NCBI GenBank assembly: GCA_963626555.1
Contig: CAVFXQ010000011.1
Coordinates: 1-61,892, forward strand
Reading direction: 5' to 3'
DNA: 61,892 bases
Source: UBA1181 sp963626555
GTDB lineage: Bacteria > Bacteroidota > Bacteroidia > Bacteroidales > Paludibacteraceae
How positions within the stretch are numbered: the first letter of the stretch is position 1; each line of letters begins with the position of its first letter. Of the stretch, positions 25,639-35,189 are shown in pieces. The notes under the pieces are model-generated. The model did no database searches. It had not been told where the DNA came from and was given only the letters and a program-made list of their open reading frames with translations. The translations under genes and the position numbers were made by a program.

Positions 25639-27660
25639 ATGGAAATGCTTAATTTGATAAAGAATGATCCTTGGTTGAAGCCATATCAGGATGCAATTGT
25701 GGGGAGGTATAAATACTTTTTGAAGAAAGAAACTGATATAGAGAAGAAAAATGGAAGCTTGTCAGACTTCGCGACGGGTTACCTCTATTTCGGAATGCAT
25801 AAGATTGGCAAACATTGGGTGTTCCGTGAATGGGCTCCTAACGCTACGGCTATCTATCTGATTGGAACGTTCAATGATTGGAAGGAGACGGAGGAATATA
25901 AACTGAAGCCTGCCGCTAACGGCGTTTGGGAGATAGAATTGCCCGAAAAATCAATGAAGCATTTAGACTTATATAAACTAAAAGTCTATTGGGATGGCGG
26001 TTGTGGTGAACGAATTCCTGCCTGGGTGCGCAGAGTTGTTCAAGATGATACCACGAAAGTGTTCTGCGCACAGATTTGGGCTCCTAAGACTTCTTATAAG
26101 TTTAAAGTGAAGAAGCACAAGCCGGAGACCTCTCCGTTGCTGATTTATGAAGCACATATTGGTATGGCGGGAGAGGAAGAAAAGGTACACTCTTATACTG
26201 AGTTTAAAGACATCGTTCTCCCTCGTATCAAAGCAGACGGGTATAATTGCGTGCAATTGATGGCGATTCAAGAACATCCTTACTATGGATCTTTCGGTTA
26301 CCATGTTTCAAGTTTCTTTGCACCGTCTTCTCGTTTTGGTACGCCAGATGAGTTGAAGGAGTTGATTGATACCGCACATGAGATGGGGTTGTCTGTTATT
26401 ATGGATATTGTTCATTCACATGCAGTTAAGAACGAGGTCGAAGGCTTAGGTGCATTTGATGGTACACGTTGGCAATATTTCCACGACGGGTCTAGAGGGG
26501 AACATCGCCAATGGGATTCCTATTGCTTTAATTATGGAAAGGACGAAGTGATTCATTTCCTTTTGTCAAACTGTAAATATTGGTTGGATGAGTACAAATT
26601 CGATGGATTCCGTTTTGATGGAGTTACGTCGATGATGTATTTAGACCATGGAATGGGGACTGGCTTTGGTGATTATTCTGATTATTATAGTCCGAACCAA
26701 GATGGCGATGCAATCTGTTATCTGACGTTGGCGAATGCACTCATCCACGAGGTGAACCCACGAGCTATCACGATTGCTGAGGATGTGAGTGGAATGCCGG
26801 GATTAGCGGCAAAAATCAAGGATGGCGGTATGGGTTTTGACTATCGTTTAGCGATGGGAATTCCTGATTTTTGGATTAAGTTAATTAAAGAGTCAAAGGA
26901 TGAAGATTGGAAGCCTGGACATATCCTCTACACGTTGACGAATCATCGTGCCGATGAGCATGTTATCAGTTATGCCGAGAGTCATGATCAAGCGTTGGTA
27001 GGAGACAAGACGTTGATGTTCCGTTTGGCAGATGCCGATATGTATTGGCACATGTCTCGTTTGTTTGACTCGTCGTATATGGTGGATCGTGCGATTGCAT
27101 TGCACAAGATTATACGGCTCATCACCTTGACGACTACGAACGGAGGATATTTAAACTTCATGGGTAACGAGTTTGGACACCCAGAGTGGATTGATTTTCC
27201 GCGAGAGGGCAATGGTTGGAGTTATAAATATGCGCGTAGACAGTGGCATTTGGTGGATGATACTGATTTGAAATATAAATATTTAGGAGACTTTGACAAG
27301 GCGATGTTGGAGTTGGTGAAATCGGTAGATAAGTTCAGTGATTTGCCAATCAAGCAGTTATGGGATAAGTCGGACGACCAAGTTTTGGCCTATCAGCGAG
27401 GCGATTTAGTGTTTGTCTACAATTTACATCCGAATAAATCGTTTGAAGGATATGGAATTTTAGCAGAAGAGGGAGCGTACAAGGTCGTGTTAGACACGGA
27501 TGATAAGCAGTTTGGCGGTTTCGGACTTAATGACGATAGCAAGACGCACTTCACCATTGTCGATGATAATAAAACAGCGGATGGCAAGGGCTGGTTGCAG
27601 TTGTATCTGCCATCCAGAACAGCGGTTGTGTTGCGCAAGCAGAAGGAATATGAAATGTAA
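25639..27660 (+). CDS. glgB: 1,4-alpha-glucan branching enzyme
   Basis: A 673-residue cytoplasmic enzyme that forms alpha-1,6 branches in glycogen. An N-terminal carbohydrate-binding domain (CBM48; FREWAPNATAIYLIGTFNDW) precedes the GH13 barrel, with VIMDIVHSHAVKN, nucleophile Asp in DGFRFDGVTSMMY, acid/base Glu in ITIAEDVSGMPG, and YAESHDQALVGDKT, followed by a C-terminal all-beta domain. The pattern is that of the eukaryote-like GH13_8 branch, usual in Bacteroidetes, not the bacterial GlgB type. A GTG at 25618 in the same frame is an unlikely start (see the -7 box). It stands alone between two terminators; no glgA or glgC is nearby. Confidence 0.95.
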   Translation: MEMLNLIKNDPWLKPYQDAIVGRYKYFLKKETDIEKKNGSLSDFATGYLYFGMHKIGKHWVFREWAPNATAIYLIGTFNDWKETEEYKLKPAANGVWEIELPEKSMKHLDLYKLKVYWDGGCGERIPAWVRRVVQDDTTKVFCAQIWAPKTSYKFKVKKHKPETSPLLIYEAHIGMAGEEEKVHSYTEFKDIVLPRIKADGYNCVQLMAIQEHPYYGSFGYHVSSFFAPSSRFGTPDELKELIDTAHEMGLSVIMDIVHSHAVKNEVEGLGAFDGTRWQYFHDGSRGEHRQWDSYCFNYGKDEVIHFLLSNCKYWLDEYKFDGFRFDGVTSMMYLDHGMGTGFGDYSDYYSPNQDGDAICYLTLANALIHEVNPRAITIAEDVSGMPGLAAKIKDGGMGFDYRLAMGIPDFWIKLIKESKDEDWKPGHILYTLTNHRADEHVISYAESHDQALVGDKTLMFRLADADMYWHMSRLFDSSYMVDRAIALHKIIRLITLTTTNGGYLNFMGNEFGHPEWIDFPREGNGWSYKYARRQWHLVDDTDLKYKYLGDFDKAMLELVKSVDKFSDLPIKQLWDKSDDQVLAYQRGDLVFVYNLHPNKSFEGYGILAEEGAYKVVLDTDDKQFGGFGLNDDSKTHFTIVDDNKTADGKGWLQLYLPSRTAVVLRKQKEYEM

Positions 27661-27684
27661 ATAGTTGAATAAGAGTAATAAAAT

Positions 27685-27718
27685 AAGGAGATGCGATTGA
27701 GATACGCATCTCCTTTTG
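27685..27718 (+). terminator. Terminator after glgB
   Basis: Eleven-pair stem AAGGAGATGCG/CGCATCTCCTT and a short T-run. The rest of the gap to 27939 is AT-rich and holds no recognised element. Confidence 0.85.
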
Positions 27719-27939
27719 TAATTACAACCCGTATGAGCAAATAACGTAAGGTATTTCCACTCTATGATAAGACAGAAATTAATATGATTGAAAGTTGCTT
27801 GGCATCAATGTGATTTCTATGTTACGCACTTAAATAAGAGTTATTCCAACTCTAACTATCACTCAATCAATAAAGAATCCCAAATCACAGATGAGGTTTT
27901 GGTTACTAATTATCAACCCATTGCTTTTAATATCTGAAT

Positions 27940-29004
27940 ATGAGATATATCGGAAATAAAGAAAACATAATAAATAAAATTTATAATATACTACAATCAA
28001 ACAATGTTGTTGGAGAATCGTTCTTTGATTTTTTTTCTGGCACTACAAATGTAGCACGTTTTTATAAAGATTTAGGTTATTCGGTTTGCTCATCTGATGT
28101 TATGTATATGTCTTACTGTTTACAAAAAGCATATATTGAAAATAACGAAGAACCTTTATTTGATAAATTACTCCCAATTATATCACGAGAAAATATTTTG
28201 ATTAGTTTATTTGCGACACCTTTAGAAATTGTCATAGCCTATCTTAATCAAGTTCCCGATGTTAAAGGGTTTATTTACAATAACTACACTCCCGAAGGAA
28301 CCAAAGATTTAGAACAACCACGTATGTATTTCAGCAATGAAAATGGGTTGCGAATAGATGCAATAAGACAGCAGATTGAAAATTGGAACAAAGCAGGATT
28401 ATTGTTAGAATCTGAGTATTTTATTCTGCTTACATGTTTGATAGAAACAGTGTCCTTTTACGCAAATGTAGCGGGTGTATATGCTGCGTTTCATAAAAAA
28501 TGGGATCCCAGAGCAGTTAAACGACTTGACTTGAGAATCATAAAGATTCACAATAACAACAAAAAAAACATTGTGTACAATGCCAATAGTATGGATTTAA
28601 TTGAAAACATCAATACGGACATATTATATTTAGATCCTCCGTACAATGAGCGTCAGTATCTTCCAAATTACCATTTAATTGAAACAATAGCGAAATATGA
28701 CAATCCTTCTATTAAAGGCATTACAGGTATGAGAGAATATGAAGACAAGAAATCAACATTTTGCAATGCAAAAACAGCAATAAGAGACTTAGAGTCAATT
28801 GTAAGTAAGGCAAAATACAAAAATCTTGTGATGAGCTATAATTCCGAAGGCATTATGAACCAAAACGACATAGTCTCCATGATGTCAAAGTATGGTTCTG
28901 TAAAAATAGAAGAATTTCAATATGCTCGTTTTAAAAGCAATAATAAAGGGCTTTCAAAAACAAAAAAGCATATTAACGAACAACTATATATTTTAAGCAA
29001 ATGA
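27940..29004 (+). CDS. D12-class adenine-specific DNA methyltransferase (orphan)
   Basis: A 354-residue enzyme. It starts MRYIGNKENIINKIYNIL, has the SAM-binding motif FFDFFSGTTNVARFY (residues about 28-42) and the catalytic motif LDPPYNERQYLPNYHLIET (about 231-250), the signature of D12-class N6-adenine methyltransferases. Its target sequence cannot be read from motifs. Codon use is markedly AT-rich compared with glgB and glyS on either side, pointing to acquisition by transfer. No endonuclease gene lies within the flanks (280 bases upstream, 108 downstream), so it appears to be an orphan: a regulatory or defence-evading methylase, or a remnant of a lost restriction system. Confidence 0.88.
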   Translation: MRYIGNKENIINKIYNILQSNNVVGESFFDFFSGTTNVARFYKDLGYSVCSSDVMYMSYCLQKAYIENNEEPLFDKLLPIISRENILISLFATPLEIVIAYLNQVPDVKGFIYNNYTPEGTKDLEQPRMYFSNENGLRIDAIRQQIENWNKAGLLLESEYFILLTCLIETVSFYANVAGVYAAFHKKWDPRAVKRLDLRIIKIHNNNKKNIVYNANSMDLIENINTDILYLDPPYNERQYLPNYHLIETIAKYDNPSIKGITGMREYEDKKSTFCNAKTAIRDLESIVSKAKYKNLVMSYNSEGIMNQNDIVSMMSKYGSVKIEEFQYARFKSNNKGLSKTKKHINEQLYILSK

Positions 29005-29067
29005 CAGGTTGAGTCTGCTCTCAAGTAAATTTCAATCGTGCATCTTCACAATATCGTCAAAAAAAAC

Positions 29068-29076
29068 TACTTTTGC
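29068..29076 (+). promoter_or_regulatory. -7 promoter box of glyS
   Basis: TACTTTTGC, a perfect -7 box 36 bases before the glyS start; the -33 region is weak. It shows glyS keeps its own promoter downstream of the methyltransferase. Confidence 0.5.
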
Positions 29077-29112
29077 AAAATATTAATTGCAAGTTGAATA
29101 AAAAATAACGAT

Positions 29113-30660
29113 ATGGCTTCACAAGAAGATGTTTTCAAACAGTTGGTGTCTCATTGTAAGGAGTACGGCTTCGTGTTTCCGTCAAGTGAGATCTACGGAG
29201 GTTTAGGTGCTGTTTATGATTATGGTCAGAATGGTGTTGAATTGAAAAATAACATTAAGAAGTTTTGGTGGGACAGTATGACCCTTTTGCACCAGAACAT
29301 TGTCGGTATTGATGCTGCCATCTTTATGGAGCCAACGACTTGGAAGGCTTCTGGTCACGTCGATGCTTTCAACGACCCTCTGATTGATAATAGGGACTCA
29401 AAGAAACGTTATCGTGCGGATGTCCTTATTGAGGATCAAATCGCAAAATACGACGATAAGATTAATAAAGAAATTGAGAAAGCAGCTAAAAAATTTGGCG
29501 ATGCTTTTGATGCAGAGAAATTTAAGTCAACAAATCCTCGTGTCTTAGAGAATATTGAGAAGCGTGAGGCTCTTCATACTCGTTTTGCTAAGGCTTTGAA
29601 TGATAATGATTTAGGAGAGCTAAAGCAAATCATCCTTGATGAGGAAATCGTATGTCCTATTAGCGGAACTAAGAACTGGACGGATGTTAAGCAGTTCAAC
29701 TTGATGTTTAAGACGGAAGTCGGTTCTACGGCGGAGAATACAATGCAGATTTATCTTCGTCCTGAAACATGTCAAGGTATCTTCACTAATTTCTTGAATG
29801 TTCAAAAGACAGGAAGAATGAAGATTCCTTTTGGAATTGCTCAGATTGGAAAGGCATTCCGTAATGAGATTGTCGCTCGTCAGTTCATTTTCCGTATGCG
29901 TGAGTTTGAACAAATGGAGATGCAGTTCTTTGTTAAACCAGGTACCGAGATGGAGTGGTTCAAACATTGGAAGGAGTTCCGTTTGAAGTGGCATAAGTCT
30001 CTTGGCTTGGGTGATGAGAAATATCGTTTCCACGACCACGACAAGTTGGCTCACTACGCCAATGCTGCGACGGATATTGAGTTCTTAATGCCATTCGGTT
30101 TCAAAGAGGTGGAGGGAATTCATTCGCGTACAAACTGGGATTTGTCTCGTCACGGACAGTTCTCTGGCAAGAAATTAGAATATTTCGACCCCGAAGAAGG
30201 AAAATCATACATTCCATACGTTATTGAAACGTCAATTGGAGTTGACCGTATGTTCTTGTCTGTCATGGCGGGTTCTTACAAAGAAGAGCAGTTGGAAAAT
30301 GGTGAAAAACGCGTTGTCCTTTCGTTGCCGCCTGCATTAGCTCCTGTCAAATGTGCTATATTGCCTTTGTTGAAGAAAGATGGTCTTCCTGAGAAAGCGA
30401 ATGAGATTATGAACGAGTTAAAGTTCGACTACAGATGTGCTTACGAGGAGAAAGATACAATCGGAAAGCGTTATCGTAGACAGGATGCTATTGGAACGCC
30501 ATTCTGTGTAACCGTAGACCATCAGACTTTGGAGGATAATACAGTAACGCTTCGTAACAGAGATACAATGGCTCAAGAGCGTGTTAAGGTGGAGGATTTG
30601 CACAAGTTGATTGGAGATGCCGTAAATATGCGTAATCTCTATAAGAAGATTGTTGGCTGA
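29113..30660 (+). CDS. glyS: Glycyl-tRNA synthetase (single-chain type)
   Basis: A 515-residue class II aminoacyl-tRNA synthetase of the homodimeric GlyRS type. It begins with the N-terminal FPSSEIYGGLGAVYDYGQNG, then class II motif 2 (GKAFRNEI and the following FRMREFEQMEMQFF), the glycine-specific EGIHSRTNWDLSRH, and motif 3 (IETSIGVDRMFL). The C-terminal anticodon-binding domain carries the CAILPLLKK and YRRQDAIGTPF segments. Length is normal. Ends at a TGA followed by the terminator at 30711. Confidence 0.97.
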   Translation: MASQEDVFKQLVSHCKEYGFVFPSSEIYGGLGAVYDYGQNGVELKNNIKKFWWDSMTLLHQNIVGIDAAIFMEPTTWKASGHVDAFNDPLIDNRDSKKRYRADVLIEDQIAKYDDKINKEIEKAAKKFGDAFDAEKFKSTNPRVLENIEKREALHTRFAKALNDNDLGELKQIILDEEIVCPISGTKNWTDVKQFNLMFKTEVGSTAENTMQIYLRPETCQGIFTNFLNVQKTGRMKIPFGIAQIGKAFRNEIVARQFIFRMREFEQMEMQFFVKPGTEMEWFKHWKEFRLKWHKSLGLGDEKYRFHDHDKLAHYANAATDIEFLMPFGFKEVEGIHSRTNWDLSRHGQFSGKKLEYFDPEEGKSYIPYVIETSIGVDRMFLSVMAGSYKEEQLENGEKRVVLSLPPALAPVKCAILPLLKKDGLPEKANEIMNELKFDYRCAYEEKDTIGKRYRRQDAIGTPFCVTVDHQTLEDNTVTLRNRDTMAQERVKVEDLHKLIGDAVNMRNLYKKIVG

Positions 30661-30710
30661 TAGTCCGATTTGGAAGCGATTGAGTACGCTCAGATACTGA
30701 GATAGAAAAA

Positions 30711-30746
30711 AAGAGGGTCCGATAGTGTTTGGATCCTCTTCTTTTT
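30711..30746 (+). terminator. Terminator after glyS
   Basis: AAGAGGGTCC/GGATCCTCTT (one G-T pair), ten-base loop, then CTTTTT. Confidence 0.85.
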
Positions 30747-30779
30747 GTGAAATTATTGATAAAAATAAAGTACAACTCA

Positions 30780-33230
30780 ATGATTTTTGTCGATGTCATA
30801 TTGCCTTTAGCCATTGCAAATACCTACACCTATCGGATGCCCGATGATCTGCAGGCAGATGCAAAATTTGGTGTGCGAGTGATTGTTCCATTGAAGAATA
30901 AATTCTATACTGGATTGATATACAAGGTGCATTTCACCGAACCTGAGGGTTATGAGGTGAAGGAGGTTTTTTCTGTATTAGACCAGGAGAGCGTGATACG
31001 TCCAGTCCAAATGAAGCTTTGGGAATGGATCGCGAAATATTATCAATGCACTTTAGGAGAAGTATTCAAGGCGGCTGTGCCATCGGGCTTAAAATTGGAG
31101 AGTGAAACGCAGATTGTTGCTGTGGGCGACTTCGTTGCGGATGCTCCACTGAAAGAGAGAGAACAGCTTTTATTAGACGTGCTTGGGAATAAGCCGATGT
31201 CTGTGCAAGACTTGAATAAGTCGATGGAGATGAAAAACTGTCTTCCTTTGGTAAAGAGGATGATGGACTTGGGTGCAGTGGAGATTTCTGAAAACATAGA
31301 AGAAAAATACAAGCCAAAGATAGAGCCGTTTGTCCGACTCGCTGCGCAGTTCGAAAGAGAGTATGAGCTGACGGCTTTGATTGATTCATTGGAGAAACAT
31401 CCGAAGCAGATGCAGACGATGGTGGCATATTTGCAGTTGTCTCAGTATTTTCAGGAGAAGAAAGCAAAAGAAATCAGGAAGAGAGATTTGTTGCATAAAG
31501 GGGTATCAGAATCGTCTATAAATACGTTGGTGAAGAATGGAGTGCTTGAAATCAACAAGAGGGAGGTTGGTCGACTTAATTCAAAAGTGGTTGAAACGCA
31601 AGACTTGTCGCCCCTGACGGGTGTGCAACAAGAGGCATATAATGCTATTATAGAACAGTTTAAGGAGAAACAAACTGTTTTGTTGCATGGTGTAACTTCG
31701 TCTGGTAAAACGGAGATTTATCTTCATTTGATAAAAAAAATGATGGAGGAAGGCCGTCAAACACTTTTCTTGTTGCCAGAAATTGCGTTGACAACACAAA
31801 TCACGAATCGTCTCCGTAAGGTATTGGGCAATAGCCTGTTAGTGTATCATTCGAAATTTTCGGATGCGGAACGAGTGGAGGTGTGGAAAAAACTGTTAGA
31901 CGACCATTCAGATGTGAAGGTGATTTTGGGTGTTCGTTCTTCTATATTTCTGCCTTTCAATAACTTAGGTCTTGTGATTGTAGATGAAGAGCATGAAACA
32001 TCATATAAGCAGTTTGATCCTGCGCCAAGGTATCATGCGGGGAACGCAGCCGTTGTTTTAGCAATGTTACAGCAAGCACATGTGTTATTAGGTTCAGCGA
32101 CACCATCGGTGGAATCGTATTCTAATGCGCAACGGGGGAAATATGGGTTGGTGGAGTTGATGCAGCGATACGAAGGTATTGAAATGCCAGAAATCCTCGT
32201 AGCAGACGTGAAAGAAGCTCGACGGAAGAAAGAGATGCAAATGCATTTTACTCCGTTGTTGCTGACACAAATGAGGAAAGCATTGGAAAGAAAGGAGCAA
32301 GTCATTCTATTTCAAAACCGACGTGGTTATTCACCCTATATGGAATGTCGAACCTGTTCAGCGACACCACGTTGTGTGAATTGCGACATTAGTTTGTCGT
32401 ATCATAAAAACACAAACCAGTTGATTTGTCATTATTGTGGTTATTCCATACCTGTGCCGTATGTCTGTCCTGCATGTGGAGAGCCGACTCTCGCTCCGGT
32501 GGGTTTAGGAACAGAGCAGATAGAGGACGAGGTGGAGCAGTTGTTTCCGGAGGTGAAAGTGGCACGATTGGATTTAGACGTGGCGAAATCTCGTAAAAGT
32601 TATGAGACGATTATATCGCAGTTTGAGCAAGGAGAAATAGATGTACTGGTAGGTACGCAGATGATTTCAAAAGGACTGGACTTTGAGAGGGTGAGGCTTG
32701 TGGGTGTGATGAATGCTGATGCCACGCTTAATTTCCCAGATTTTAGGTCGCAAGAAAGGTCTTTTTCCATGTTCTCGCAGGTGGCAGGACGAGCTGGGAG
32801 AAAGAACAATCGAGGCATAGTGATAATTCAGACAACATCGCCAGATAATGCTGTGATTCAATTAGTTAAGCAGAATGATTATGCGACGATGTTTGATCGA
32901 GAAATGCGTGAGCGGTATGTTTTCAAATATCCACCGTATTATAGAATGATAGATGTCTACTTAAAGTCGAAAGATGCGAAAATAGTAGATTGGGCGGCTG
33001 ATATGTTGTCAAATGGAATGCGTAAAGTGTTTGGAGATAGAGTGTTGGGGCCAGATCGTCCGTTAGTGTCGCGAATACAAACCTATTTCATTCGAAAAAT
33101 CGTCTTAAAGATAGAGACGACGGCTTCATTTGACAATGCAAAGTCGTTGTTAAAAGAGTTGACGGTAGAGTTGTTGGCACAGAAACAATTCAAGAGTTTA
33201 GTGATAAATGTAGATGTAGACCCAATGTAG
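30780..33230 (+). CDS. priA: Primosomal protein N' (replication restart helicase)
   Basis: An 816-residue superfamily 2 helicase that reloads the replisome at stalled forks. The N-terminal DNA-binding part (VILPLAIANTYTYRMP) is followed by Walker A LLHGVTSSGKTE, Walker B with IVDEEHETSYK, helicase motifs LGSATPSVES, the paired zinc-binding cysteines (CRTCSATPRCVNCD, CHYCGY, CPACGEP), and QVAGRAGR. All eight cysteines of the usual pattern appear present. The ATG at 30780 is chosen over an upstream one at 30729, which lies inside the glyS terminator. It is the first gene of the same-strand run 30.7-42.6 kb. Confidence 0.96.
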   Translation: MIFVDVILPLAIANTYTYRMPDDLQADAKFGVRVIVPLKNKFYTGLIYKVHFTEPEGYEVKEVFSVLDQESVIRPVQMKLWEWIAKYYQCTLGEVFKAAVPSGLKLESETQIVAVGDFVADAPLKEREQLLLDVLGNKPMSVQDLNKSMEMKNCLPLVKRMMDLGAVEISENIEEKYKPKIEPFVRLAAQFEREYELTALIDSLEKHPKQMQTMVAYLQLSQYFQEKKAKEIRKRDLLHKGVSESSINTLVKNGVLEINKREVGRLNSKVVETQDLSPLTGVQQEAYNAIIEQFKEKQTVLLHGVTSSGKTEIYLHLIKKMMEEGRQTLFLLPEIALTTQITNRLRKVLGNSLLVYHSKFSDAERVEVWKKLLDDHSDVKVILGVRSSIFLPFNNLGLVIVDEEHETSYKQFDPAPRYHAGNAAVVLAMLQQAHVLLGSATPSVESYSNAQRGKYGLVELMQRYEGIEMPEILVADVKEARRKKEMQMHFTPLLLTQMRKALERKEQVILFQNRRGYSPYMECRTCSATPRCVNCDISLSYHKNTNQLICHYCGYSIPVPYVCPACGEPTLAPVGLGTEQIEDEVEQLFPEVKVARLDLDVAKSRKSYETIISQFEQGEIDVLVGTQMISKGLDFERVRLVGVMNADATLNFPDFRSQERSFSMFSQVAGRAGRKNNRGIVIIQTTSPDNAVIQLVKQNDYATMFDREMRERYVFKYPPYYRMIDVYLKSKDAKIVDWAADMLSNGMRKVFGDRVLGPDRPLVSRIQTYFIRKIVLKIETTASFDNAKSLLKELTVELLAQKQFKSLVINVDVDPM

Positions 33231-33266
33231 GGAATTTGTAAAAGTGTGATTTTCAACAATTATTTA

Positions 33267-33275
33267 TAAATTTGC
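33267..33275 (+). promoter_or_regulatory. -7 promoter box before the DEAD-box gene
   Basis: TAAATTTGC, perfect -7 box; no good -33 element. It places the start near 33281 and the start codon at ATG 33306. Confidence 0.5.
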
Positions 33276-33305
33276 AGAACGCAGAAAAATTTGAAGAAAA
33301 AATAT

Positions 33306-35162
33306 ATGAAGTTTGAAGATTTAAATTTGGAGCCAAGTCTGATGGAAGGACTATCGGCGATGAATTTTCAAGAAATGACCCCAGTGCAAGAGGCTTCAAT
33401 TCCGAAGATATTAGAGGGAAAAGATATAATTGCTTGTGCGCAGACGGGAACAGGAAAGACGGCTGCCTATCTATTGCCGTTGCTTAATAAGATGATGACA
33501 GATGGTCATAGTGCTGACTCTGTGAGTGCGATTGTTATGGCTCCTACCCGTGAGTTGGCACAACAGATTGATCAGCAGTTAGAGGGATTTTCTTATTTCC
33601 TTTCGGTCAGTTCTGTTGCGGTTTATGGAGGAAACGATGCCTCTGCATGGGACCAGCAGAAGAAGGCTTTGCAGATGGGAGCTGACTTTGTGATAGCAAC
33701 GCCAGGGCGTTTGATTTCGCATATTTCATTAGACAATGTTGATTTTTCCAAAGTGAAATATTTCGTTTTGGATGAAGCGGATAGGATGTTAGATATGGGA
33801 TTTTATGACGATATTATAACTATTGTCAAAAAATTACCCAAAGAAAGACAAACAATAATGTTCTCGGCTACGATGCCTCCAAAAATTCAGAAATTGGCAA
33901 AGACGATTTTAAACCGTCCTGAGATGGTCAACATTGCCATTTCTAAGCCTGCAGAGGGCATTAAGCAAGAGGCATACATCTGCTATGAGACACAGAAATT
34001 AGAGTTGCTTTTGAATGTTTTGAAAGAAGATGAAACCAGAAAAACCATTGTTTTCTCATCTTCAAAGTTGAAAGTGAAAGAGATTGCTCGTCAGTTGAAA
34101 AGAAAGAATCTGTCTGTCGTCGAGATGCATTCTGATTTAGAGCAAGCTGAGCGAGATGCTGCGTTGTTGGATTTCAAGAGCGGAAAGGCAACTGTTTTGA
34201 TTGCCACGGATATTGTGTCTCGTGGTATAGATATTGATGATATTGAGACTGTTATTAATTATGATGTGCCTCATGATGTGGAAGATTACATTCACAGAAT
34301 TGGTCGTACAGCAAGAGCGAATAGGACAGGACGTGGTGTGACCTTTGTTTCAGAAGAAGATCAAGAAAAATTTGGTAAAGTAGAACGTTTTTTGGAAAAG
34401 ACAATAGACAAATTGCCTTTGCCTGAAGGTTTAGGTGAAGGCCCTGCTTACGAGCCATCGGTTCGAAGAGGAAACAATAGAGGACAGCATGACCGCAGAA
34501 ACAATAATCGCCAAGGCGGAAATAGAGGCGACAGAAACGGTCAGAGTCGTAATTTTGAGAACCAAAAGTCTCAAGAAAACCAAGGAAAACAGCAACAAAG
34601 TCGTCAACAAGACGATCAAAATGATTGTCGTTATAACGGACAAAAAGGAAGAGGTAGGCGTTATGACAACCGTCGTTATAACAACCGTAGAGAAGAGGGC
34701 GAACAAAGAGCAGAAAATGTTGACTCTCAAATTCCTAATCCTCAAGAAAATGCACAAGAAGGAAGTGAGAACCGTCGTCCTCATCGCCCAAATCGTCAAA
34801 ATAATCGCTACAACAATAGAGGTGAGAGAAACGATAGTCAAGTAGATAGAAGTGAAAATCGTGATGAGAATAGAGGTGAGGGGGTAGCGGACCAAAATAG
34901 GAATCGCAATCGTTATCGCAACAATAGAAGACGTTACGACAACAACAATAATAATGGAGAGAACGGAACTCCTCAAGGAGGAAGATTCTGGCAAAAAGAT
35001 GGTCAGAACCGTGATGAAAATCGCTCTAATAAATACCAAGGACAACCTCGTCGTCAACAAGGTGAAAATAAGAAACCTAAGGAGTCAACATCTGAATCTG
35101 CTCCGAAGAAAGAAGAAAAGAAATCATTCTTCAAGAAGATTATTGGTTTCTTTTCTAAGTAG
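33306..35162 (+). CDS. DEAD-box RNA helicase with long low-complexity tail
   Basis: A 618-residue RNA helicase. The helicase core (about 1-375) has the Q motif (FQEMTPVQEASIPKIL), AQTGTGKTAAYLLP, PTRELAQQ, VLDEADRMLDMGF, FSAT and HRIGRTARA. Residues about 380-600 are an extended, mostly Asn/Arg/Gln/Gly tract without folded motifs, ending in a Lys-rich segment and a short amphipathic helix KKSFFKKIIGFFSK. The tail is likely an RNA-binding, phase-separating region; the terminal helix could touch membranes (inference). Likely acts in ribosome assembly, RNA decay or cold growth. Start: a TTG 15 bases upstream is in frame, but ATG 33306 follows a good -7 box. It is 27 bases from the phosphatase gene downstream. 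Confidence 0.92.
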   Translation: MKFEDLNLEPSLMEGLSAMNFQEMTPVQEASIPKILEGKDIIACAQTGTGKTAAYLLPLLNKMMTDGHSADSVSAIVMAPTRELAQQIDQQLEGFSYFLSVSSVAVYGGNDASAWDQQKKALQMGADFVIATPGRLISHISLDNVDFSKVKYFVLDEADRMLDMGFYDDIITIVKKLPKERQTIMFSATMPPKIQKLAKTILNRPEMVNIAISKPAEGIKQEAYICYETQKLELLLNVLKEDETRKTIVFSSSKLKVKEIARQLKRKNLSVVEMHSDLEQAERDAALLDFKSGKATVLIATDIVSRGIDIDDIETVINYDVPHDVEDYIHRIGRTARANRTGRGVTFVSEEDQEKFGKVERFLEKTIDKLPLPEGLGEGPAYEPSVRRGNNRGQHDRRNNNRQGGNRGDRNGQSRNFENQKSQENQGKQQQSRQQDDQNDCRYNGQKGRGRRYDNRRYNNRREEGEQRAENVDSQIPNPQENAQEGSENRRPHRPNRQNNRYNNRGERNDSQVDRSENRDENRGEGVADQNRNRNRYRNNRRRYDNNNNNGENGTPQGGRFWQKDGQNRDENRSNKYQGQPRRQQGENKKPKESTSESAPKKEEKKSFFKKIIGFFSK

Positions 35163-35189
35163 ATGTATTGAAAAGTAGCAGTTCAAGGA

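Noticed and set aside
34431..35060. A 209-codon minus-strand open frame within the DEAD-box tail region
   Set aside because: It is the mirror of the Asn/Arg-rich repeat codons and yields a Val/Thr/Ile-rich product; such frames arise from low-complexity sequence.
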